A stretch of DNA of 64,000 nt, from assembly GCA_948470475.1 (NCBI GenBank), contig OX419338.1:12680747-12744746 (forward strand). The letters run 5' to 3'. Source of the stretch: Galaxea fascicularis (taxonomy: Eukaryota > Cnidaria > Anthozoa > Scleractinia > Euphylliidae). Both the position numbers and the translations under genes were made by a program. The notes beneath the pieces were generated by a model that was given only the letters and a program-made list of their open reading frames with translations, made no database searches and was not told the origin of the DNA. This document shows positions 33,001 through 45,389 of this stretch, piece after piece (position 1 is the first letter of the stretch; every line of letters begins with the position of its first letter).

Positions 33001-36000
33001 ATACTCTTATGTTGAATTTAAAACGGTCTTAGCAAGTGGAAACAGAGTCGCATTTTCAACCCTCACTCTCTAAAAGAAGATGGGCGTTTTTAAGGATATT
33101 TGTTTTGTTGATTAGATGGTACAAACCCCGCGTTTCAATTAGTGTAGACGAGTTTGCAATGAAGGTAAAAAGACACGCGAATGAGGACGTCATGAGTCAG
33201 AGAAAGCAAAAGCTAACCAATGCAAAAAACAAATTGATTCAATTTGTCAGTGCAGGTAGGACGTTAAAACGTGGTAAGAAATATCAGTGACGCTTGTTCT
33301 CACTATGTTTTATATAACGCCATCCGTGCGTTAAGAGACACACACACTGCGAAATGGAATCCATGTGCTAAGTACTCCGCCTTTTATTATCATATCATTA
33401 TTATTCAATGGAATCTATGTGTTAAGTACTCCTTATTTTTGACGAGTGAACGGGCCGGTGGAAGCATTATATCGTGCTGTTTTAACGATTTGACAGGTTG
33501 TTTAAACTGTTGGAAGCACTGGTTTAGACGTTTAAAGTGTGGCTCGGTTTCAAGAAGTCTATGGTGTAAAATCATTCTTACGTAGGCCGCAAGATATGTG
33601 ACTTCCTTGTGAAGTGGATCCAGGAAACTCCAATTTAAAAGAATTATCACATCTAAGACAAGAAGGATACCAATAACTCCGAACAGGTAAACGTCTTTGA
33701 TAACCTAGAACAAATTGAGACATTATTTATAACTGGATCATTTATAGATGATGCTACAAGAAACAGTCCTCATTATCCAAGCGATCATGGAATATTAAAC
33801 ATCATAGGCGTGCAAGAAAACACAAAACAAAGTCAGCGGGGTTAGCCAGATTTTTGGGTCGCATATCCACTCTTGCTCTGATTTAAGATGATAGACAGCT
33901 AAAGCGTCCCTACACTAGTCTTGTTGACCTGCTATCATCTCACATACAGTTCGTACGCTCTAAATCTACAGCTGCAGTAATTACTGATATAATGGAGAAG
34001 TCGCAGTTCTGAGTAAAGGGGACATGCACATGGGTGCCAGATGCATAATCGCTTAATAATTGGTAATTAAGGGCACAGGAACCCCAAACAATAACATGAC
34101 AAATTCTGAAATGCAAAGCAGGTGTAGAAAGATAAGAAGAGCGAACAAACACAAAACTGAATCTTACCAGTTTCTTTGCGCTAACTATTCTTGTGATTTT
34201 GTGAACGCGCCACGTTTTAGAAAACAACGAACCAAAAGTAAAAGTGAATCCAAAGCAAAGAGTAGCCGTCCTTGTCTGGAAAAAAAATATGACAAAACTG
34301 TTTGCCAATGTAACCTGATCCAGGGAAACGTAGATTATAGAAGGTAAGGTTACCTAAACAAGTAAGCAGACTGATAGAGGACGGCAAATTGTTAATTTTG
34401 ATAGAAAAAACGTCTTTGCTGTTTAGTTGCTGTCAGTTTTTTTTTTTTTTCATTTACGTTTACCTTCTTTCATTATTCTCAACCCACCAACAACTAATTA
34501 AAATTAGACGTCACATTGAACACCCAAGGACATTTTATGGTCCTGAGTTCCTCCCCAAAGGGGAAGTGTCACGGATTGTTACTCAAAGGAGACTGGCCTT
34601 TTTTCAATAGCAAACTAAAAATAAAAGCAAATTTTCCTCAAAACGTCTAGTTTATCCAGCAAAAATTATTCTTAATTAACTTTTGGTCATCATAGCCGAG
34701 GTGGAAATGGACACAGAAAATGGACACCAGCCTAAAACCATCAGCCTACCTTACACAGAAGATCAGTGAGATAGTCTCCATCGAATGCAAAGAGAATGAC
34801 GGATACATACGACAGAATGCAGCCCAAAATAATCACATTGTTCAAGTTCGGACTTGACATTTTAATAAGTCTACAAGAAAAAACAGCATTAATTAATTGA
34901 GTAACAAAATATTAATTGAAAAATTACGTTTTCAGGCTTTCATAGCCCTTGATAACTTGGATCACAATTTCAAAATCTTCCGGCATAGCCAAGAAAATGA
35001 AACTCGGAGAATATAGATTTTCGCCCAGAACTATCTTCCCTGAAAGCCCCATTGTAAGGTAGCAATCATTCAACCTGATTAAATTAAATCGGATATCTTT
35101 AAGTCTTCTATTTTCCCGAAACTTTCTGAGAGGCACTCAGTTTGACTCAAACGTAACTATACTCCAAAAATTACCACTGAAACACGGTAAGTGTAAGTCT
35201 GCAACGACATTGTTTAATGCTCTGGTGGAATATTAGATTGCACCTTGTAATTCAATGAGCAATGAATTCTTTCAGAGCAGTTCGTCGTAACACGAAAATC
35301 TGGGACAGTGCTGTCAATTGGAACCTAATACCGTACAAAGAAGCGTACCACATCAAACGTTTATCACCAGTGGCGTAAAAGCCAGAAGAGATCTATGCCT
35401 TTTCTTCTGATTGTTGTCGTCTTTGTTACTGTGATTGTTACTGTCTTTTCCGCGTGCCGGTTATTTAAGCTAACTACTGTCGATTCGGAGCAAGAGAGTA
35501 CACACTTAGAGGAACACACTGGGTTTATTACGATCAACTGAGAGTGAAAAGCCAGCGCCCTTGTGACAACATGGCTACCTAATTTATACCAACTAAGAAC
35601 AATACGTGATACATAACAAACATTCCTACATGAGGTTCACACATATTCTACAACTACCATCCTCTAGTGTTTAAATTTCAGTACTTTGCATGTTTTCATC
35701 TGTAGTCTGAAGATGATATAGAGTCATACCGAAATATTACTTCCCATTTCTTTTCCTCGTATTTTTTGTCTATATATTAGTCACAATGCAACTACTCGCT
35801 TTAACCTTCACCGTAGAAGTCTATTTATTTATTTATTTATTTATTTATTTATTTTTTATAACGTATAAACTTTTGGTAAATACCGCCTCGTCCTGCTTCG
35901 GACATTGAAACACAAGAAAGCAACAGCCAAGCAAATTCCCAAAGACGCCATGCTGCACATGAAGATAAACACCGTCCTGGACATGGTAACCATCTTGTTA

Positions 36001-38895
36001 CGTGTACGTTGACGGTCACGCGGTGGATCTCCCCCTGAAGACAAAATGATGAAAATGACAATGCAGAAAATAATACTACTGCCGCTACCACTACCACCAC
36101 TATCACTACCCCTACCACAATTGCCATTACAATGACCACCACCACTACCACTACCGCTACCGCTACCACTGCTACTGGCAATATTACTACCACTACTACC
36201 GCCACCCCCACCAACACCACTGAACAGCAACACTACCACTACCACTGTGACAGAGTTAATGAGAGTCAACACAACGCGAAAGAGAGTCTGACCAAGAAAT
36301 CGTCGTTGAAAACTGAGTCACCTCGGGGAACACTGCATGTCCTCCAATTAAATACTTGATAAAGGCAATTCGATTGTAAATGTAATGACAAAATAGGCAC
36401 TTCTCTGTTATATGGGGTAACTTACCTTCCCAACTTAAACTCGCTCCTTGATAAAAATTCAATTTGGATTCCCGTACGTCATGGCTGCAGATTGGATCAA
36501 ACATTTTCCCTGTAGTTTAAAGAATCGGGATTGCCTCTCATAGAAATCATTTCATTTCATAAATTCGTGTTAAGCTTTCTAGTAGAATTTTGTTGCGGCA
36601 GTGCTAATTTGATAGCAATTGTAAAGGTCGGTGCAAATGGACGCAACACTGCCGTGCAACAACAATGTTGTTGGGTGTTGAATGCTGCGTCCGTTTGCAC
36701 ACCCTGTTGCATGTTGTTGGGAGTTGTTTCGCGAAGTTTGAAACTGGTTACACTTTTGAGCCAACAACTCCCAACATTTCTTTTGTTCCGCGATCACAGA
36801 AGCGTAGCACAACAATGTTGCAACCGTTTATACAAATCATCCAACATTGTTGGGGCCACGCACGCGCATTGCATATGGTCTCCATGGCGATGGCAACTGA
36901 ACTGTAAGTTTACAAAGTTTTATGGGTCCTATCCTTCCTATTACACATTGTGTGTCTTCACATTGTTGCAAGTTATTGTATCCGTTTGCACACCACTTCC
37001 AACAACATCCAACATCTGCCTGACCAACAATTCCCAACAATGTTGTGCACAGCGATTTATGAGTTGTTTAGTCAAAGTAAAACACCAGTGAGGCCTGAAC
37101 AGAAGACAACGGTTTGATGACTAATAAATCCAGCCTCTTTGACGAGTCGTGAAATCTCAAAATAAATCATAATCTTTTAAGATATTTAAAGCTTAACACC
37201 AGCATACCTTTTAGTTGAGAGATTTCAAACACGCCTGATCTATCACCTTTGTCATTAAGTTTGACAGAACTCTAAAAACAAATGGCCAAGAAATAATAAC
37301 GTCAGAAGTTGGTACCATATACCAACAAGCTTGACATTTTCCGTCTCATGATCAGAAACCCAGCAGGTTATTAAAGAACGGTTAATTCAGAGGGATCATA
37401 TGAAGCTTCCCTTGCTCTTGTTTTTACCCATGTTCCTTCTGAATACCTTAGTTTCTTTATGATACGTCAGAAAACATAAATCATAGCTACAAAACGAACG
37501 TTTTTCATCCACATACTAGATCGAACTTATTTCAGTTTCTAAGCCACGCACATAGAGATAAAGCTAAAACTAATGCTAATGGTCACTGTAAAACGTCCAA
37601 GCCTTGACCTAACTTCAATATCCTAACATTTTTTATGCTCGTGAGGCGTACCTGAGTTGAGATTGGACCATGCAATGAAGAACTAGCCATGCACTTACCG
37701 TTACACCAAGGAATTCTGTTGATTGAAGGCTGTCCTTCATTAAATCTAAGAATGTTTTGTTTCCAAACGGTAGGTTGTCCAGGAAGACGTTAGGCCCCAG
37801 TTTCTTTGCGATTCTGTCAAGGGCGAGGGCTACCAACCATGCTGCATCGTAACTAAACCCCTTGTAATCGCTGTCATTGATGTAAGCACGTCTGGCTCGG
37901 CGAATAAACTTCAAACCAAATTCAAGTGGTGTCTGCATATAGGGTAAAAATGACCCCCTGGTTATCCTCAGTGCAATAACACCGCAACATTTAACGGACA
38001 AGGATAATGCAATTTTTTAATCGATGGAAGCACTGGACTTTGAATGGGCTCTAATACTGAACTAACTGAAAAACGATGTCAGATAAATCCTCAAAAAGCA
38101 TCCAACCTCTGGGAAGAAATAAGGTAAGTTCCCCAATCACTCACTTCGCAAATTCGATTTATTTATTTATTTATTTATTATTTAGCAAATCGTACCATTC
38201 CTGCCTGGGTTTTCTTCCCTGAATTACTGAGCCACATGTAGTTTACTTGAAGTATCCCATTTGCTCCTTTATTGACTTCCTCCGGTGTGCAGTTTACACC
38301 CGGAAAACTTCTGTTCCACCATCCTTTCTTGTCAGGAGTATGGATCACCCAAACGTACTTGGTACCATACAACTGTTGCTTGTAAATCTGCCAGATGAAC
38401 ACACTGTCCCTCAGTTGCCCTTTCAGGCGATCAATCGTGAGACTGATTAGTTTAAGACTTTAACTCCCAAGATCTGATTATTAATTCTCCTTTCTGGCTG
38501 CTATCAATTTACCAATTTACCAATTTTATTTTTCACGCATTACAAAAAAAAATTAGCTGGCTCGCACTGGTAGCTAAGGCTAATCTAAGAAGTGAGATAA
38601 TACCCGAAAAAAACGATAATAGTACAGGTATGAGGAAAGGAAAAATGAGATGATTTTTAGTTGTTAAATAGTCTTACTTTTTGCACTGAAAGGCGTCACG
38701 GTTTTAATGTAATCATTTTTATTTTCCAAGAAATTAAAGAGAACACAATTAATTTTCCTTTTGAATGCTTTCTTAGGTAAGATTCTTTTACAGTTTGGTA
38801 TACATTCCAAAGTGTTACGCCAAATCGCGAAAAGAGCGTTTATGTTTAAGCAATTGGGAGAATTCGAGACAGTTATGCAAACCCGAGACGAAGTC

Positions 38896-38934
<39 letters not shown>

Positions 38935-41900
38935 TCTATTGCTTTTATAAAACAACTTTCCCGAGCAAAAAAACCAAAACGCTCTTGTTTAGAACATTGA
39001 TTAAAAGAGAAATTCTTACCAGTCGCGAAGTCTTGCACACGAAGCTTGTACGCGTAATCAGATGCTTTCCAAAATACGGGTTTTTCTCGCTTAAAATGTC
39101 AGCTCAAGCGAAAAAAATTGACACAGCATGTTTCTAAAGATTTTCCAAGTTTCAACCGACGAGGAAATGGGTAAATAAAGTAAACTTGTCGAGTTTATCA
39201 ACTCAAAGCCTTTTTCAAATTCGTGCTGGCGTGATTAGTGCGCGGAAAGCCAAACAAGTTGAAGTCACAACCATGTTTACATACTCTCATACAAACACGC
39301 CCCTCGGTCAATCCGAGCCCGCGTACTATCTTAGTTATTTTATAAATATTTATAATCTAGTGCTTTGGACAAATAAATTTCCAAAGGTGGATGCTATACA
39401 GTTCCATGTACATTAGTTAAGAGAATTTGGGGTTATGTCAAGGTAACACCCCCTTGCCTGAGAATTTTGTCCATTTTCATCAGCTGTCTGCTGGACAGTG
39501 TATTGATACTATAAAAAGAAGTTAAATCACTTCTAGGAAGTTAAAAGGTTAATTATCTTTCAAAACCTTACTGTAAGGAAACTTCCTAAGCAACAAGATC
39601 ATAATTACGCAAATCGCAGGAGTTTTGATTTCGGTGGCAACACTTTCTAATTTCATCTACAGAATCATCCAAAAAGTGACAACTGTCATTAAACGTACCT
39701 AGTAACAAACCTTACTCAGTGATCACGGTTTTTAAGACGCCATTTTGGCGGGTAAGCAAAGGGTAAAGAATTTACAGTGTTTGTATGGAGAATTGTCGTA
39801 AAACGTTTGCTATAAAAAATGCATAAACTGCGAACTGAAGTTACACATCAGATGATTAATTTTTCGATACATTTGTCTGCAATTCTTTCCCTCCGGGCTG
39901 AAAAAAAAAAATTAGTTGATTGAATGTATGGAAAATTTGGAAATATTAGAGATCGTTTTCTGGCACGGCTCAATCCCCCACATTGTTAGTGGAACCCTTT
40001 GCCTAGTACAATGAATTTGCCATATATATGACTTTTTATTGAGGAAGAGGCGCTTCACATATTTTTTGACAACTGATTCGCATACAAACCGCACTGTAAT
40101 TTCTGCTGTGCCTTAAGCGGGGAGCAGTTTCATTGAGCAGGAAGGTAGCCGGAAGGCAGCATAGGCGCACGGAAAACTTCACGAAATGAGGAAATGTAGT
40201 ACTTTACTTGTACTAAAGCGTTGAACGAAATTTATAAAAAAGAAAATAATTACCTCGCACATAGTTCTTGTTGATTTGCTGAAAAAGCCAAATATAATTC
40301 TTGCATCAATATCCTGTGAACAACGATAAAAAAAAAATTACTCTCTTTATGTTCTGTTTTCAAATGGAGGTCAGTGGTCTTCTCAGTAAAAGTTTTCCAA
40401 ACATTTTAATAAACATTCAGTTGAAATTATTATTGGTAAATAAATTGTGCCATCATCATTAAAATCGAAGTGAACTAGTTAGCATCTTAAATAATAACAT
40501 TTACAGTTGTGTGTTCAGTGACCTGGTCTTTCAGTGGAAGCGAGGCTGGAAGTGACCTTGTTTTGATAAAAACCTCTGTCTTTCTCGTGTAGATTGTGGA
40601 CCAGTTAGCTTAAGAATATCATGATTTACATGAGAAAAGCAGTGTGGTTTTCATCAAAACAAGGTATCATCCAGCCTCGCTTCTACTCAAATGCCAGGTC
40701 ACTAACACAACCACAACTGTAAAATAAAGTATCAACCGTCATAAATTATTATTTTATTGTATATCGTAATTAACAGGCCATGTTTATCGTGAAGGCATGA
40801 TTTAAAGGTCCAAAGTATTTAACTTCTTTTTGCCTTATCTCTTTGTTTTATTATTTGGTGTTTTTCAGTATTATTGTAGTCATTTTCTCTACCTTAAGAT
40901 GTTTGATTTGATTCCTAGGATCCGAGAGAAAGCTCCCATAGGATATGACGTCGATGTTATTTCTCCTGCATTCTTCTCGGAGACTTGTGGCAGCCTGTGT
41001 TGTGATTTAAAATAGGGCAGTTTGTGAGTACTTGTGAGGCAATTGCAAGGGGAATAAAAAGATTACGGCTAATTATTTAATATAATAATATACCAGACAT
41101 ACACCGCGTCAGAGGTACTGAGAACAATGAGTCAAAGCGCGTGAGAGAGCAATAATGCATGTCCCTACTTTTGTGGCTTCGCACTAGAGAACAATAATGC
41201 ATGTCCCTACTTTTTTGGCCTCGCACTAGAGAGCAATAATGCATGTCCCTACTTTTTTGGCCTCGCACTGTTGTGGCTCATATATTGATATTAACGATTG
41301 CAAAGTGAGAAGAGAAGGCGACGGTATTTTAAGTATTTTTTGCTAGAACTGAATGGTCATAGGTCTTGAACAAGGAGATTGGGGAGAAAAACAAATTTGA
41401 CGAAGGGGATGGCGTCATTTTGTTGTTGCAACTCATGATTTGGAAATCCAAGATGTCGGCCTGATACACTAACGTCAACTTAAATGACATTCGCCCACCA
41501 ACAAAAACGCCTTACTGCAGGTTATACGAATCTTGGTCTTCTTACACATGTCTGCGCTGATGAACTTTAATGCTGGACTACAGTAAGTTAAAATGGTTCA
41601 CTCAAAGAAATGAAGTCCTTTCCTAACAATTCCACCATTCTCTCACATTAAATGATCCAGTTTGCTGTGACATCTGACGAAGGACAACGCATCCTAATTT
41701 GCCATAGAGCTTTCACATAAATAATAGAACCTACGCATAAATGGCTGCCTTGTAATTTTGAAAATTTTAAAATGTCTGCAACTTACAAAAGAAGTGAATA
41801 CCAGGAAAGAACTTGTCAAAATGAGTCCTTGTGTGTAGTTTCAAGGTCACATTCTCATTTGACAAGAAGTTATAAGCATTTGAATTCTGGCTAAAACATG

Positions 41901-44900
41901 AAAGCGAGGCTAGTTGGGCTAGGTTATCATCTCCCATACAAATTTCTTAAATTTGAATGAGCCATAACTTTGCAGCTGTTTAACCAAAAACGTTGAAACC
42001 ACCCAAGATAACATATTTTGTAGTGCCTGGTAATCAGGTAACATTCTTATTTTTAAAAATTTAACCAAGCCAAAAATGGCAGGGCGGCCATTTATGCATA
42101 GGGTGTATACGGTTAGCAGAAACTGCCACTAGAACTTTCTTTCTTTTTTGAGCGATATTCTCTTGGCCAGGAGACTGGTAAAAGCTTTGATCCTGGCCGA
42201 GAGAAAGCTGTTTATATATGCTTCACGCATGGCCTCGTACAGTAACAGTATAAGTAAAATGTATTCAAAGTATGTCTGACCTATTGAGTGAGGTTTGAGA
42301 AAATACTTACGGATATAAATAATTCTCTGCTCTGGTACAGTATGGCCACTCTACTCCACTTGAATTTTTTCGCAATAGCGATGAACGTTCGATTACCATC
42401 TGAAAGCGCTGGTACTGTTCTGAAGAAATATGGGAAAACTGATTTGTCTGAAAGTTGACCTGAGGCAGCTGATGGGGAAACCTGTATAAAGAAGCAAAGC
42501 CGTAAAGTAACGGTATCAAGAGATGCACATCACTGTTTTGCCGATTTTGTGGAACATTTATAGAGTCGCTACGTGAAATTGTTTCACAAGCATAATAGTT
42601 CTGTTGACTACCAGAATTAAACCATACATTGTGTAGAAACAAGGGGGGGGGGGGGCGGGGACGGGGGAGTGAAGAGTTACAACTCTAAGAAGGCTCGTTT
42701 CGGGATAAAAAACAAAATTCTTCCGAGAATCAGGAGATTACGGCGGGAATCTGGAGACTCAGAAATATAATATAGTTCTGGGACATTGCAGAAAAAAAAA
42801 CACCAAAATTTCACATATTTGCGAGGCTGTCGCCGAAAAATTGAACGCATCGTGTTGCCCAAACAAGTTATCACCCCCCGTGTAGAAATACTCAGTCTAG
42901 CTTTTCCACTGTCCAATTACAACGACCGTTTAACTCTGCAAGTAAATGACAAGCTGTCAAACTCTTCTTTTTGTACTGTACATTCTTAAATAAATGAAAA
43001 CAAAACTATAGCTAGGCTGACAGAAATTTGAACGGCTATTGAATATGTTCAGTGACGCATCATTATTTGTAGCATTACATTAATTGCTCATTCCTTCATT
43101 TCGTTTGATTATTTCCAGTGTAATCATTTTTTTTCCTTTTGTTTTGTTGCTTGGTTTTTGTTTATTGTGATCATTTCAGTTCAGGCTTGTTTGCCTTTAC
43201 CTACGGCAATATAATTTGTGACGAACCTGAATCATGTTGTAGTGTTTGGCAGTCGCACCAGCTGACTCGGCTACATTGGAACGAGAAGGACCTAAGATAA
43301 GACGGACTTGTTTCTTCTGTAAGAAATCGTAGAACACCTTGTTGCCAAGGCCTGTATCACCCTATTGATGAAGAAAGGATTGATAACAGAAAGTCAGTCA
43401 CTCCTTTGCATGAAATTCAGCACTACACGTTCTGACCATCATTCACAAGAGAGAACTAACTGCCTTTGTTGCGACAACCGCAAGTCAGTGGTTAGGCTTT
43501 CTTGTCGGTTAGAAATTAACTTATGCACATGATTTGTATAATGACGCGTAGCAGAAAGATGATCACGTGGCCAAGAAGGACATTGCTTTCGTTTGAGTTT
43601 CGGATTAATTTGATGAGTGTAGAGTACTACTACAGAATTATCTTAAAAATATCGAGTAGGAAATCAAGAAAATAAAGCAGGAGTGTGTCGCCCGGTTCTT
43701 CAAATCCTGGCCCTATTTCGGACTAAAACGTGCCATTTTTCACACCCGTTTTCAGGGTTGGCCTCTAAAATCTATACCCGTTTTCAGGCCAGGCCTGGCC
43801 TGGCCGATTACAAGTTTCACTAGCTTTGTTGTAGGGTAATTAAGCTTGGCATCAGTGCCAAGAATTCAGTCAAGAATTGGTAAATTCAGCTCGAACGATA
43901 TATTTTGCTTACTTTTCCTTCTCTATTATTCATTTGGAATTGAAAAGACAAATACGATTATACGGCCGCGGTTCCTTTGAAAACCATTCCCGATTTCAGA
44001 CCAAAATGGCCAAAATCTATACACTTTTTTAGACCAAAATGACTTAAAAACCATACCCATGGGGGCGGCACATACCTATATAGCTTATATAAAGGAGTAC
44101 CCCCCCCGACATAGTCTTCTCTCCTGTCTCACAACTCTTGTCCATGAAACCTGTGAGAACTCACACACTGACCGCAAAGAGTGAGGGACGTAGTTGCCGA
44201 TGTTGTGGTGTGACCTTCGGCGGACAGTAATGGCTTTGTGTGTATCGCCATTCGCTTCATACATGAGCCTCTGACTCGGATACAAAGGGGACCCTTATAT
44301 ATCGCCCACATCGACGTTAAGATGATGGATGAACGAATGAACGAACGAACGAACGAACGGACGGACGGACGAACAAATATATGCGTGAATGAATGAATGA
44401 ACGAACGAACGAAAGTGTGCCTATGCCGTTGACACTCAGCTTTATACGTCATTCAAACCACCTGATAGCTTGAGTGAATTCGAGGCTGTGGCTGTTCTGG
44501 AGACGTGCATCCTCGATGTGCGTGCTTGGATAAGGGAAGACATGCTGTGGTTAGATGATGATAAGACGGAGTTTCTATTAATCGGCAGTCGTCAACAGCT
44601 GGCTAAGGTTTCCATCAACAGCATCATGGTTGGCTCAGTTGGTAGAGCACCGGACTGCTGTGCGGGAGGTCGGGAGTTCAATCCTCGGCCGGACCAACAC
44701 TCAGGGTCTTTAAATAACTTAGGAGAAAGTGCCACCCGTCTCACAGTACTGGCGTGGGACGTTAGAGAACCCAAACACTAATTGGAATGAGTAGGGGACG
44801 TAGTCCCTGGTGTGATGGTTTATAACCGTTTTTCTGTTCTGGGGGCACCTGTGGTGATCCTACTATTCATTCTAATAAGATTGTAAACTGCGTGGCTGCA

Positions 44901-44966
44901 ATTTGCTCCTAAAAACAGTCTGGCAAAGTCCCCCATAAAGTGTTGAAAAGCGCTTTGAGCCTTGGG

Positions 44967-45008
<42 letters not shown>

Positions 45009-45331
45009 AATAAACTGCAACGCTTAGTGAACGCTTGTGTTAGGCTCATTTACTGCATACCTAAGTTTTCCCACGACACTTCAATATTTAAAGATTTGCA
45101 CTGGTTGCCAGTGCCCGCGCATAGAATTTAAAATTCTACTTATTACTTTCAAAGTTATCAAGGGATTAACCTCTAAATATTTTTCAGATTTAGTTGAAGG
45201 TCAACCGTCGTCGAGGTATAATATGCACCCAGGAGCCCACGATGGGCTCCTGATGCACCGTAATATGAAAGGTATTTTAAAAGTAATATAATACCGCTGA
45301 AAGTAATATAATACCGTTGATTGATTGATTA

Positions 45332-45389
<58 letters not shown>

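Noticed and set aside
35849..36359. Long Val-rich, Gly/Ser-rich and Thr-rich frames
   Set aside because: They are translations of the CTACCA microsatellite. The real coding part here is only the GABA-B exon 36034-35884.
41143..41274. CRISPR-like array
   Set aside because: Units are direct tandem repeats without unique spacers, in an animal intron.
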